DNA of 64,000 nucleotides from JBASEY01 sp964404285. Its GTDB lineage: Bacteria; CSSED10-310. This document shows, piece after piece, positions 54,088 through 63,171 of this stretch. The notes beneath the pieces were generated by a model. That model searched no databases. It had not been told where the DNA came from and saw nothing but the letters and a program-made list of their open reading frames with translations. The DNA lies in the NCBI GenBank assembly GCA_964404285.1, contig CAYOJK010000001.1, positions 310,001 through 374,000 on the forward strand, written 5' to 3'. The translations under genes and the position numbers were made by a program. Position 1 is the stretch's first letter, and the number at the start of each line of letters is the position of its first letter.

Positions 54088-55494
54088 TTAAAAATCCAGA
54101 TCCCTATCAATAACGGTTCCTGAAGGAATTGTCTGCGTTTTTCCAGAAGAATTGACAATTCGAGGAGATCCATGAATAGCAATACCTTTCTCGAATACGA
54201 TGTCTCCTTCAACCGACCAACTCGAACAGCGCTTCAACGAAGGGACACCAAAAGGAAACCTGGATCGTAACTGGTCGATCATGCCATAATATTTTCTATC
54301 AAGCTTACTGATAGGCGCTGACACACTGTCAGGATCCAACCGAATATGGTATTTATCTGAAATATAATATGCATCAGACCATAATCCAATCAAATCATCT
54401 GTCGTTTTTATGGGTAAAAACCGGGTTCGTGGAACACAAATCGCCTCAGCATTTTCAAATTTACTGATCGCAGACCCCATAGCTGTTTCCAATTGAAAAA
54501 CCTGCTCTGATTTTGGATCGCGAGGATTCACTGTCTTCATATTACAAATTAAAGGAAGATCGAGAAATTCATTTTTGTGCACAAGAAGGTCGCGAAGCTT
54601 TTCTAAATGAATCCATATACTGTTCGTATTAAAATAACCATATTTCTCAATATTTGAAAAATGAACATGATCCTTCTCGGCACATTGAGCTATTTCTCGC
54701 AAAATTAAATAACCATCTTTGTGTCTCGCTAAGTGTCCTCCTTTTCGATCCGCATCAGTACGCCTGGCAACTTCCATTAAAAACGAACATTTTTGGGAAA
54801 TAAAATATCCCAATATTGCAGGATCCAGTTCAGCGCCTAAATTATCAGCGTTAGAAATAAATGCATATTGATAGCCACTGCTCAAAAGCTTTTCCAAACA
54901 TTTTGATAAATAAAGTGAGTAATAAATATCGCCGTGTCCTGGAGGGTTCCACTCAAGTTCTGGATCTTGGGGATACGCTACTGGTGAATAGTCTTTTTTA
55001 CTGACTTTAGGAACACGGCTCTGAATAAAATCAAGTGGGATATCCCTATGTAAAAGAGATGGGTATTTTTTCAAAACAGGTAATGTGTCTTTTCTTGTTC
55101 GTTCACTATTCATGAAAAGTAAAGGAACCAATGAATTGTATTCTTCTCGTACTCGTAGAACCTGATTCGATATAATATCCAAAAAGGTCATACCCTGTTT
55201 TACTTCAAGCAAGGACTTGGCTCGATCCAACCCCATACTAGTGCCAAGGCCCCCATTCAATTTGATGACGACGACTGAAGCAATTCCATCAATTCCTCTA
55301 TTTGTATATTCAGATAAATCCTCACTGCTTGGCAGCGATCCCAAAGGAGAAATCTCAGTTTCACCGATGATACCCGTTTCACCAGACACTAAACGGTTAT
55401 AATTTCGTTCAAACAGAGTTATTGTCAGCGGATGAATATCCGCTTGAATCATCTTTTCTTTAAATTCATACATTTTGTTTTCACGGTATGTCAT
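54088..55494 (-). CDS. UTP-glucose-1-phosphate uridylyltransferase, UDPGP (eukaryote-like) type
   Basis: 468 aa. KLNGGLGTSMGLDRAKSLLE is the nucleotide-binding loop of the UDPGP family, distinct from bacterial GalU. PLLFMNSERTRKDTL, NPPGHGDIYYSLY, SNADNLGAELDPAI and the C-terminal left-handed beta-helix (IAIHGSPRIVNSSG) fit. It makes UDP-glucose, the substrate of the Ugd at the left edge. ATG start with a purine-rich leader; an internal ATG lies seven codons downstream. Sugar-1-phosphate specificity is inferred from the family. Confidence 0.92.
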   Translation of the reverse strand: MTYRENKMYEFKEKMIQADIHPLTITLFERNYNRLVSGETGIIGETEISPLGSLPSSEDLSEYTNRGIDGIASVVVIKLNGGLGTSMGLDRAKSLLEVKQGMTFLDIISNQVLRVREEYNSLVPLLFMNSERTRKDTLPVLKKYPSLLHRDIPLDFIQSRVPKVSKKDYSPVAYPQDPELEWNPPGHGDIYYSLYLSKCLEKLLSSGYQYAFISNADNLGAELDPAILGYFISQKCSFLMEVARRTDADRKGGHLARHKDGYLILREIAQCAEKDHVHFSNIEKYGYFNTNSIWIHLEKLRDLLVHKNEFLDLPLICNMKTVNPRDPKSEQVFQLETAMGSAISKFENAEAICVPRTRFLPIKTTDDLIGLWSDAYYISDKYHIRLDPDSVSAPISKLDRKYYGMIDQLRSRFPFGVPSLKRCSSWSVEGDIVFEKGIAIHGSPRIVNSSGKTQTIPSGTVIDRDLDF

Positions 55495-55631
55495 AAACTC
55501 ACTTCTTTCCTCTGATATATTACCTCATCATATCCTTTAGCTAGATCAGCGCTACAAATAACAGGGCGTTGCGCCTTTATCTAGTCACTCAATGTATCGT
55601 ATCGCCTAAAAATCCTCAACTCGTTCTTTGA

Positions 55632-55660
55632 TTGACGTATATCTTAGAAAACTTTATCGT
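55632..55660 (+). promoter_or_regulatory. Candidate promoter giving a leaderless tatD-like mRNA
   Basis: TTGACG (55632-55637), 17-base spacer, TATCGT (55655-55660). The predicted start near 55667 is directly at the ATG (55668), which has no Shine-Dalgarno sequence. Confidence 0.4.
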
Positions 55661-55667
55661 AAGTCAC

Positions 55668-56432
55668 ATGATGGGCCTCACAGATACACATTTTCATTTC
55701 ACCGATCAACCCTATGTCACAAATCCGGAGCAGGTTTTTGAACTCTTGGCTGATCACAATGTTCAAAAGGCTATAGTACCCACCTATAATTTGGAGTCTT
55801 GTCAAAAGCTGGTTGAACTTAAAACAACATATTCTTCTCTGCCGGTAGCTATAGGAATTCATCCGCTTCATTTATCCGAGAGCATCCAAATCAGGCATGA
55901 ACTGAGCAGTGTTTACGATAAGATACAGGTATCTGCAGTTGGTGAGATCGGCCTGGATAAGAGACTGGGAGTGCAGGCGCTGAAAATACAGGAGAGAGCA
56001 TTTACAGAACAGCTCGATCTTGCCGCTGAATGGAATCTCCCCTTGATTATTCACTGTGTCAAAGCTCATGGTCGATGCTTACAAATTTTAAAGCCCTTTT
56101 TGAAAACCAAACCTCTAAAAGGTGTTATCCATCGGGTTTCGTGTTCCATAGAAGTCGCCAAAGAGTATTATGATTTAGGGCTTTATTTCGGTCTCGGACC
56201 TGATTTATTCAATCAAAAACGAAGTCGTCTTCAAGCTTTAGCATCTTGGATTCCAGCCAACCGAATCGTTTTGGAAACAGATGCTCCTTATGGAAAAAAC
56301 CGAGATGGAAGTATTTGTAATCCATGGGATATTTACGAAGTATTGGAAAGCCTTGCCGCTCTTAGAAAAATACCTGCAAAAGAGCTGGAACAAACCATCA
56401 TTCAGAATACATACGACTGCTTTGGAATCTAA
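55668..56432 (+). CDS. TatD-like metal-dependent hydrolase
   Basis: 254 aa from the ATG at 55668 (or the ATG at 55671); the TTG at 55632 coincides with a -35 box and is rejected. Amidohydrolase TIM barrel. Metal ligands are visible in LTDTHFHFT (HxH), AVGEIGLDKR (Glu), PLIIHCVKAHG (His), GVIHRVSCS (His) and LETDAPYG (Asp). TatD family members are 3'-5' DNases or D-aminoacyl hydrolases. Start is uncertain. Three bases separate it from the TcdA-like gene. Confidence 0.9.
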   Translation: MMGLTDTHFHFTDQPYVTNPEQVFELLADHNVQKAIVPTYNLESCQKLVELKTTYSSLPVAIGIHPLHLSESIQIRHELSSVYDKIQVSAVGEIGLDKRLGVQALKIQERAFTEQLDLAAEWNLPLIIHCVKAHGRCLQILKPFLKTKPLKGVIHRVSCSIEVAKEYYDLGLYFGLGPDLFNQKRSRLQALASWIPANRIVLETDAPYGKNRDGSICNPWDIYEVLESLAALRKIPAKELEQTIIQNTYDCFGI

Positions 56433-56434
56433 AT

Positions 56435-57187
56435 ATGAAACACGATGAACGCTTTTCCAGATTGGAACTTTTATTGGGAGAGCAAGCCGTTGCCAGACTA
56501 GCTCGATCACATATAACGGTTGTCGGAATCGGTGGAGTTGGAGGTATTGCAGCAGAAACTCTTGTTAGATCCGGAGTTGGACATCTTAAAATAATCGATA
56601 CTGATACCGTTGATTTGACAGATATAAACCGCCAATTAATCGCTTTGGACTCAACGTTGGGAAGACCGAAGGTCGACGTGGCTAAAGAACGCTTTCTCGA
56701 CATCAACCCTGCCTTGGATATCTCAGCAGTCCAAGCATTCTTTCATGTGGACACCGCTAAAGAATTGCTGGATCCAAAACCGGATTATGTGATCGACGCA
56801 ATCGATGCAGTTCTACCTAAGATCGAATTGTTGACCTACTGTTACCAGCATACCATACCCGTTGTTTCCGTTATGGGTGCAGCTTTCAAAACAGATTTTA
56901 AGCATATTTCTATTGCCGATATCAGCTCAACTCGGGTCTGTCGATTGGCCCGAATTGTACGCCAAAGACTAAGTCGACGAGGTATCAAACAGGGCATAAC
57001 ATGTATTTTTTCTACTGAAATGAGTACACGAGCAACGCAACTGATAAATATACCGGATAATTGGGATGCCTCTCAATCAAGGGGTAGGCCAAGGGTACCT
57101 TTGGGTAGCTATAGTCCTATGGTTCAGGTTTTCGGTCTGCTTGCAGCAGATTTTGTTATCAAGGCAATTACAGAAAAACAAGCTTGA
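56435..57187 (+). CDS. tcdA: tRNA threonylcarbamoyladenosine dehydratase, TcdA-like
   Basis: 250 aa. E1-like ThiF fold: ERFSRLELLLGEQAVARLA, ATP loop VVGIGGVGGIAAETLVRSG, LKIIDTDTVDLTDINRQLIA, DAIDAVLPKIELLTYC and the C-terminal PMVQVFGLLAADFVIKAI. TcdA cyclises t6A37 of tRNA to ct6A. CsdE/CsdA-like partners are not in the window. The stop overlaps the -35 of the rpsU promoter. Length normal. Confidence 0.93.
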   Translation: MKHDERFSRLELLLGEQAVARLARSHITVVGIGGVGGIAAETLVRSGVGHLKIIDTDTVDLTDINRQLIALDSTLGRPKVDVAKERFLDINPALDISAVQAFFHVDTAKELLDPKPDYVIDAIDAVLPKIELLTYCYQHTIPVVSVMGAAFKTDFKHISIADISSTRVCRLARIVRQRLSRRGIKQGITCIFSTEMSTRATQLINIPDNWDASQSRGRPRVPLGSYSPMVQVFGLLAADFVIKAITEKQA

Positions 57188-57212
57188 CTCATACCTATCA
57201 AGGAATTATTAT
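57184..57212 (+). promoter_or_regulatory. rpsU promoter
   Basis: TTGACT (57184-57189), 17-base spacer, TATTAT (57207-57212): 10/12 consensus. Leader about 70 bases to the GTG of rpsU. Confidence 0.7.
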
Positions 57213-57286
57213 CGCTAGGCTTGGATAGGCCACAGAATCAAGGAAGTGTTCCTATCCGCCGAATATGATGAAAGCGAGGTGATTTA

Positions 57287-57475
57287 GTGATATTCGTACG
57301 CGTAGTTGACAATAAGCTCGACAAGGCTATTCGGGTTTTAAAGAAAAAAATGGACAAAGAAGGTGTTACATCTGACTTGAAAAAGAAACGCCATTTTGAA
57401 AAACCCAGTGCGCAGAAACGCCGAAAACGAGCCGCAGCTTTGCGACGCCGACGGCGTGAGCAAACAAGTCACTGA
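57287..57475 (+). CDS. rpsU: 30S ribosomal protein S21
   Basis: 62 aa, GTG start with GAGGTGA upstream. VRVVDNKLDKAIRVLKKKMD and RHFEKPSAQKRRKRAAALRR are classical bS21, a basic small-subunit protein near the 16S 3' end that aids initiation. Own promoter upstream and intrinsic terminator downstream make it a single-gene unit. Confidence 0.97.
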   Translation: MIFVRVVDNKLDKAIRVLKKKMDKEGVTSDLKKKRHFEKPSAQKRRKRAAALRRRRREQTSH

Positions 57476-57496
57476 TCACTTGATTGTGTGTGATGT

Positions 57497-57526
57497 AAGC
57501 CGGTCTGTTCAAGGCCGGCTTTTTTT
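57497..57526 (+). terminator. Intrinsic terminator after rpsU
   Basis: AGCCGG (57498-57503) and CCGGCT (57515-57520) form a six-pair GC-rich stem with an 11-base loop, followed by TTTTTT. It overlaps the last bases of the convergent batE. Confidence 0.85.
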
Positions 57527-58292
57527 ATATTATTTCGATTGATGCAATAGGAACCCAGGCAGTATATCCATTGGAAAGCATTACTTCTGCCCATCCTTCT
57601 TGTTGCTGCTTAACTGTCATCTCAAAACCAGAAATCTGATCAAAAATCGCAGAAAAATGTTCTCCTGGACCACTTCGAGCGGTTATCGGGTCGTCAACAG
57701 CAACCGCATAAACAACACACTCATTATCATAAGCCAAACTTCCTAACAAAGAGGCAGATAACAGCGTCAGTATCATTGTGATTAGAGTCAATCGATAGGC
57801 ATGCCTTTTGTTGCGACGAACCCTGGCTGCAAATCCAACAATAAATAATATTGACGATAGAAACCATAAAACAACCGTAATTACCACTAAATTTCTGGCT
57901 CCTATCTGCCTGGAAAAATTGATGAGAGCTGAATAAAATCCCTTTGTTTCCACAACATTTGATTCTGAGCTGACCAATTTGCGCACGAGATCCAGGTTTG
58001 TCAGGATATCTTTATCACGATAGTCAATTTTCAGAGCTCGACGATAGAAAAGAATAGCTCGGCCGATATCACCTGTATTGATATAACAATTACCAAGATT
58101 ATAAAACACTTTGGAATTCCGGATACCTTGTTGAATAATCGAATGATAAGCATCCCGTGCTTGTTCAAAATCACCAGCCTGAAAATGTTGGTTGCCTTTT
58201 TGAAATAATGCATCGAAGCTAGATTCTGCTTGTCCTAAAGGCGCTAAAAACAGCATAGATAGCAAAAAGGCTAAAAACATAATACGTCGCAT
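57525..58292 (-). CDS. batE: BatE: TPR-TM-SH3 protein
   Basis: 255 aa. Signal peptide (about 1-22, PLGQA end), two TPR units (FQAGDFEQARDAYHSIIQQG, IGRAILFYRRALKIDYRDKD) and two transmembrane helices (about 130-180). A C-terminal bacterial SH3 domain (about 195-255: AVDDPITARSGPGEHFSAIF, EGWAEVMLSNGYTAWVP) may bind peptidoglycan. Last gene of the bat operon, 1 base after batD. Bat proteins are linked to aerotolerance or periplasmic stress in Bacteroides and Leptospira; the exact role is unknown. Confidence 0.88.
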   Translation of the reverse strand: MRRIMFLAFLLSMLFLAPLGQAESSFDALFQKGNQHFQAGDFEQARDAYHSIIQQGIRNSKVFYNLGNCYINTGDIGRAILFYRRALKIDYRDKDILTNLDLVRKLVSSESNVVETKGFYSALINFSRQIGARNLVVITVVLWFLSSILFIVGFAARVRRNKRHAYRLTLITMILTLLSASLLGSLAYDNECVVYAVAVDDPITARSGPGEHFSAIFDQISGFEMTVKQQQEGWAEVMLSNGYTAWVPIASIEII

Positions 58293-58293
58293 G

Positions 58294-60165
58294 TCAATTT
58301 GCCTCCAACTGATCAGCTGATGGCTTTTTCTTCTTTAACTTAACCTTTTCCAGCCTCTCAATAATCTTTCTGCCTTCTTCAATAACACTCTCCACTTGGC
58401 GACTCGACAGTTCTATAGGGCTGAATCTAATAGCATCCAAATTATTCCAATATTGACCTATTTGCTCAATTTCCGATTTTTTCAGACTAATACTTAAAAG
58501 AGCTTCTTCTACTACCTTTAAAGTAATACCGCCACGAGGCAGACCCAGGCGATCAGCTAAATACTGAGAAAAAGCTCTAGCCGTTGCATCTAAAGCGACG
58601 TGAAAGTCCCCATTTTTCCATGCTTTCTGCGCTTCTGAAAACCTTTTGTCTGAAACTGAACGCGCCCTGACTTCTCGAGCAAAAATTTCATCCCCCTCCA
58701 GACGACGCTTTCGTGAGTTGACGGCTAAAACTAACGGTACCACCAGAAATGGAACAATCAAACAGCCTAAAAACCAGTTCTTTTTATAAGGGTCGATGTA
58801 GTGAACTATCGGTAAAGCTGTTTTAATATACCTCGTATCAAGATTCAACAGTGTGATTTCCTTACCTTCAGAACCTGTCGGGCTGAGATAAATTCCTCCT
58901 GGCGCAGCGGTGACAGATACAGAAAAAGGATCAGATACCAACGTCTTATACGACTCAGCATCTGACTCGAAATAAGAAAAAGTAAAACTCGGTATGGTAA
59001 AATCACCTACTTGGTGAGGAACGAAAATATAATCAAATGAGCGAGTTTTCCAGCCAGGCATTTCGGGATCAGACAAAATATCGCTCGATTTCGGATCAAA
59101 TACCTTAAACTCTGATAATACTGGAGCTTTAGGAGGCGCTATCGTCTTCATTCCATGACTTCCAGATAACGTTACTGTGACAATTATAGCTTCACCAACT
59201 TTAACTATCGTATCCTTTATAGAAGCCTTGAGTTTAAAATTCCCTACTGCACCACTGAAATCAACGGGTTTACCAGCAACAGGAAGAGGGCGAACTTTGA
59301 TTACAACGGTTTTAGAGCTTTTTGTTACTGTGCGAAAACCTAAGAAGCTTGATTGAAATGGAGAATTGAAAAAATGATCGAAAGGATCCCTTTGTTTTTC
59401 CTGTACTTGAAAAGCAGCTACTAATGGAAGAATCGTCAACTCACCACTGACTGTCGGGTACAGATCAATCTCATAAATTTTAGCTTCTCCAAATTCAATA
59501 TTATTTATATATCGTGTTGTCAGCTGCTGTTGAAGCGGCATATCTACCGGCTCAACCCAAAAACCTTGGTATTCAGGTTCTTCTTGTATACCATAATCAC
59601 GAATCGTCACTCTGGTAAACACATGCAGCGAAGCACGTAAGGGTTCTCCGACATAAGGCTCCGTTTTATCTACATGAAGCTCAACAAACAAATTTTCCAT
59701 CGACTGAGGGGGAATCTGCCTGTTGATTTGTCCGTCTTTTTCGGCGGACATTCTTAGATCGCCCGGTTGCACAACCGTTATGACAACTGGATTTGACAGA
59801 AAATCTTTGCCGGATGCGCTGATTTTTGCCGGTGACAATGTATAGCGGCCTCCTGAGCGTGCTTCGAGCAAATAAGAAATGGTTCGTGAATTTTGTACTT
59901 GGCCGTTTACCCAGCTAAATTGGCTAGAGGTTCTTGGTGACCCCAGAATCCGAAAACCATCGAAATCAGGTAAAGTAGGATCAGGAATATTTCTGGAATC
60001 TGATCCGATTGTCAGGGTGTACGTAACTCGTTCGTATAACGCTACTTGGTCACGATCAATCTGAGCTTTCAACGTATAATTCCCAGCCGCCATCGCAGAA
60101 AAAGTCATCATGACAAGTATTGATAACCCGGCAATCGATAGAACAAAGCGTTGGGTACGATTCAT
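58294..60165 (-). CDS. batD: BatD-like protein
   Basis: 623 aa. Signal peptide (about 1-27, FSAMA end) is followed by repeated immunoglobulin-like beta domains (YTLKAQIDRDQVALYERVTY, ELHVDKTEPYVGEPLRASLH, FKLKASIKDTIVKVGEAIIV), the BatD/oxygen-tolerance layout. A transmembrane helix lies near 473-492 (FLGCLIVPFLVVPLVLAV). A cytoplasmic helical tail with a FSEAQKAWKNGDFHVALDAT unit ends in a Lys-rich run. It is thought to assemble with BatA/B at the membrane. Three bases separate it from batC. Confidence 0.92.
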   Translation of the reverse strand: MNRTQRFVLSIAGLSILVMMTFSAMAAGNYTLKAQIDRDQVALYERVTYTLTIGSDSRNIPDPTLPDFDGFRILGSPRTSSQFSWVNGQVQNSRTISYLLEARSGGRYTLSPAKISASGKDFLSNPVVITVVQPGDLRMSAEKDGQINRQIPPQSMENLFVELHVDKTEPYVGEPLRASLHVFTRVTIRDYGIQEEPEYQGFWVEPVDMPLQQQLTTRYINNIEFGEAKIYEIDLYPTVSGELTILPLVAAFQVQEKQRDPFDHFFNSPFQSSFLGFRTVTKSSKTVVIKVRPLPVAGKPVDFSGAVGNFKLKASIKDTIVKVGEAIIVTVTLSGSHGMKTIAPPKAPVLSEFKVFDPKSSDILSDPEMPGWKTRSFDYIFVPHQVGDFTIPSFTFSYFESDAESYKTLVSDPFSVSVTAAPGGIYLSPTGSEGKEITLLNLDTRYIKTALPIVHYIDPYKKNWFLGCLIVPFLVVPLVLAVNSRKRRLEGDEIFAREVRARSVSDKRFSEAQKAWKNGDFHVALDATARAFSQYLADRLGLPRGGITLKVVEEALLSISLKKSEIEQIGQYWNNLDAIRFSPIELSSRQVESVIEEGRKIIERLEKVKLKKKKPSADQLEAN

Positions 60166-60168
60166 GAA

Positions 60169-61047
60169 TCACCAATCCTTTTCAATGTGCCGGTCATCTG
60201 AAGGTGGCAATTGATGCAGTTTCTTCAAAATATTCATTTCATCTTGTTCTAATGCATCTAATAGGCGCTCTGCTTCAACCTGGCTCATGATTCCATCTTG
60301 TTGAGGTTCTTCTTCAGGTGTTGGTGTGGCTTGTTCAGAAGGGTGTTCTTGAGTTTCAGGTGGTGATTCGGTTGGAGTAGGCGTAGGCTCATTATCCGGA
60401 TCAACTGCCGGCTCAGCTTCAGGAGTAGGAGTGGTTTCATCTTCGATATCACTGTCACTTTGCTCCTGATCAGTATCTGGCTTCTGTTCTTGATCGTCAT
60501 CCGATGTCTGCTCCATATCAGGTGTAGGTGTTGTATCAGGTGAATCCGACTCATCTTCTGTATCTGACATTTCCGGCGTTGGAGTCGGCAATTCAGACAA
60601 TACGTCCAATACCATCTCAAGGTTTATCTTGGCATCTTCGTCATCCGGATCGATTTTCAAGGTTTCAATAAACGATTCGGCCGCTTTTTCCAAATCACCG
60701 GACTGAAGATAAGCACATCCTCGATTATATAAGGATCGACTCTTCAATTCTGGATCTTCGCTTCTTGAAGCCAGATCAAACAAATCAACAGCGTTGTCAA
60801 AGTGTTCCTCCGCGTAGGCCAAAAGGCCTTTGTTATGGTGAATACGTGAGTCTCCAGGAGACTTTTCGATAGCATTTTCATAAGCTTTCTCAGCCGTTTC
60901 GTAGTCATTTGTTTCTAATGCTTTATTACCCTTTTCGACCCATCTTGCAATCGGGTCCCACCAATGAAAACCACACAATCCGAATAAGAAAAGACTCAAC
61001 ATAAGGAGCTGAACAGGTTTATTAAGGCTCTTAAATAACCTCATCAT
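60169..61047 (-). CDS. batC: BatC-like TPR protein with TPTP-rich linker
   Basis: 292 aa. Signal sequence (about 1-30) and TPR units (GNKALETNDYETAEKAYENA, FDNAVDLFDLASRSEDPELK, LEKAAESFIETLKIDPDDED) are followed by about 120 residues of Glu/Asp-rich linker with repeated TPTPE/TPTPD blocks. A conserved short helix near the C-terminus (ERLLDALEQDEMNILKKL) is typical of BatC. The start overlaps the batB stop by 17 bases. Structural adaptor role inferred. Confidence 0.88.
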   Translation of the reverse strand: MMRLFKSLNKPVQLLMLSLFLFGLCGFHWWDPIARWVEKGNKALETNDYETAEKAYENAIEKSPGDSRIHHNKGLLAYAEEHFDNAVDLFDLASRSEDPELKSRSLYNRGCAYLQSGDLEKAAESFIETLKIDPDDEDAKINLEMVLDVLSELPTPTPEMSDTEDESDSPDTTPTPDMEQTSDDDQEQKPDTDQEQSDSDIEDETTPTPEAEPAVDPDNEPTPTPTESPPETQEHPSEQATPTPEEEPQQDGIMSQVEAERLLDALEQDEMNILKKLHQLPPSDDRHIEKDW

Positions 61048-62137
61048 TCTCCTCCCATCGAATCATTCCCAAACGATTAATTACAGCGTCGATACTTAGA
61101 AGGAAGGCTGCTATTAACAAAAATATCCCAAACTGATCCTCTCGGTGAGTCGTTACGGTTTGTGAGAATTCGGTCTTTTCCAGATTCCTGATCTCATTTG
61201 CCAAGCTTAGAATTTCATTTTCTACTGCTGTCGAACGATAATAATTTCCCCCTGTACTTTCAGCTAGGCGAATCAAAGTTTCCTCCTCCAGTTTCGTCCA
61301 AACCAATTCACCTTTATATCGTTTATATCTTTCATTATTACTATCGCCTTCAGGAATCGGTCCCCCTTCCAATGTCCCAACTCCAAGTGTATATATTCTC
61401 ACTCCCGCCCTATTTGCATTTCTAATCGCTTTATCGATATTACCTCCATGGTCTTCGCCATCACTGATAACAATAACCGCTTTACTTCTGACTTCTGATC
61501 CTTCGAGCACGTTCAAACATGAGTCTATAGCGGCTTCGATATCCGTGCCCGGGCCCATGTTCAAGCTATAATCCATTATGCTACGAATCACACGGTAATC
61601 CAGTGTCAATGGACTGTGAACTCGTGTAGTCGTCGCAAAACTTACCAGTCCCACCCTGTGTCCATTGAGCTCAGACAATAGAGACCCTATCATACTAGCC
61701 GCCTTCTCAATTCGGCTGGGAGCAATATCCTGGGCATTCATAGACTCCGAAGTATCAACGCATAAAACCAAATCAATTCCTGATTGGTGAAGAAGTTCTT
61801 GTCTTGTTCCCCATTGCGGCCTGCCAAAAGCGATTAAGATAGATATCAATGATGCCGTAACAAGGATGGCTTTAATTATTTCTCGAGTTTGAAAACCTTT
61901 TTTAATTAACCGCAAACGATGGTCTAGGTTTTCAGATCCTGCTCGCTCGGCATGTTCCGGGTTTCGCCATAGTTCATCCGGCATTGTGCTAAAAAGAAGA
62001 CGTGGTTCACCAAATTCTTTTATCCGGTTTTTTCGGCGTTTATGATTCACTAAAAATAAAAGTATTAGAGCGGGGACAGTTAACCAGGATAGCTGCCAGA
62101 TAGTTTTTGCAATTCCAACCAGACCCCATTCCATCAT
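61031..62137 (-). CDS. batB: BatB-like VWA membrane protein
   Basis: 368 aa. Two N-terminal helices (LTVPALILLFLVN and AILVTASLISILIAFGRP) flank a basic loop. The VWA domain has an intact MIDAS DTSES in LVLCVDTSESMNAQDIAPSR and the second MIDAS Thr region (NMGPGTDIEAAI, VIVISDGEDHGGNIDKA). A C-terminal helix (FGIFLLIAAFLLSIDAV) completes the usual BatB topology. It overlaps batA by 4 bases. Confidence 0.93.
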   Translation of the reverse strand: MMEWGLVGIAKTIWQLSWLTVPALILLFLVNHKRRKNRIKEFGEPRLLFSTMPDELWRNPEHAERAGSENLDHRLRLIKKGFQTREIIKAILVTASLISILIAFGRPQWGTRQELLHQSGIDLVLCVDTSESMNAQDIAPSRIEKAASMIGSLLSELNGHRVGLVSFATTTRVHSPLTLDYRVIRSIMDYSLNMGPGTDIEAAIDSCLNVLEGSEVRSKAVIVISDGEDHGGNIDKAIRNANRAGVRIYTLGVGTLEGGPIPEGDSNNERYKRYKGELVWTKLEEETLIRLAESTGGNYYRSTAVENEILSLANEIRNLEKTEFSQTVTTHREDQFGIFLLIAAFLLSIDAVINRLGMIRWEENDEVI

Positions 62138-63171
62138 GGAATCCTCCGGAACAGAGTTAGCTTTAAAATGAGTTCTGCTGCAAATAGTAGGAAAGCTGGA
62201 ATTAAAAACAGGTAAAACTGTTCTGAATAACGGACAAAGGTGTAGCTTTCTATCTTTGTCTTTTCCATTTTATCGATGATATCAAATATCGTTTCCAGGC
62301 TGCTTTTATTTTCCGCCCTAAAATATTCCCCTTTGGTAATCGAGGCAATTTCGCGTAATGTTGCTTCATCCAGATCTGCTGGAATTTGGATGAATCTTCC
62401 GGGATAACGGGGATGAGGAAAGGGTGCCATGCCTTGGCTGCCGATACCAATTGTATAGATACGAATATTTAATGCCTGAGCTGCTCGAGCAGCAGTAAGG
62501 GGATCCATCCCGGTAAAAACATTGTTCACACCATCCGTCGCAAGGATGATCACTTTATTGTCTTTTATATCTTCATCTAAGGCAGGCAGGACAAGAGGAT
62601 TTCTTTGTGATTCGGAGCGTATTCTCAATCGGTTGAGAGATGTTGCAATAGCTTTTCCGATTGCCGTTCGTTCCTCAACCATACCGATCTGGGCTTGATC
62701 CAAGAATGTTGTCAACAGTTGGTGATCAAGTGTCAGAGGACAGGCTGTAAAAGCTTCGCCACCAAACAAAACCAGTCCAATCCGATCATGTTTACGTGCT
62801 TCGATAAATGAAGCCATTACATTTTTGGCTACTTCTAACCGATTCAGCGGTTGAAAATCCAATGCTTTCATTGAGCCGGAAATATCCAGGGCAAGAATGA
62901 TATCGATCCCCTCTGAATATACAATTTCTTTTATTTCACCGCTTTGCGGACGTGCAGCAGCCAATATCAGCAAGATAATCGCTGTTCCCCTCAAAATTCG
63001 TAAAACATAAAGGGGATAACTGGAAATTGCTCCTTTTATACCTATCAACGAATCTGTAACCGGATAAGCCCAATTGATCTGTTTATCTTTGGCAAATTTC
63101 CAGATAATCAAAATTACAGGAATAACCAATAAAAACAATAAAGCAAACGGATCAGCAAATCTAAATGTCAT
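62134..63171 (-). CDS. batA: BatA-like VWA membrane protein
   Basis: 345 aa from the ATG at 63171, which overlaps the upstream stop as ATGA and follows AAGGCGG; the ATG at 63198 is less likely. N-terminal helices (ALLFLLVIPVILIIWKFA, ILRGTAIILLILAAARPQ). VWA domain with intact MIDAS DISGS (IILALDISGSMKALDF), TAIGKAIATSL and ILATDGVNNVF. A C-terminal helix (YLFLIPAFLLFAAELIL) follows. It pairs with BatB in the membrane complex. Confidence 0.93.
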   Translation of the reverse strand: MTFRFADPFALLFLLVIPVILIIWKFAKDKQINWAYPVTDSLIGIKGAISSYPLYVLRILRGTAIILLILAAARPQSGEIKEIVYSEGIDIILALDISGSMKALDFQPLNRLEVAKNVMASFIEARKHDRIGLVLFGGEAFTACPLTLDHQLLTTFLDQAQIGMVEERTAIGKAIATSLNRLRIRSESQRNPLVLPALDEDIKDNKVIILATDGVNNVFTGMDPLTAARAAQALNIRIYTIGIGSQGMAPFPHPRYPGRFIQIPADLDEATLREIASITKGEYFRAENKSSLETIFDIIDKMEKTKIESYTFVRYSEQFYLFLIPAFLLFAAELILKLTLFRRIP

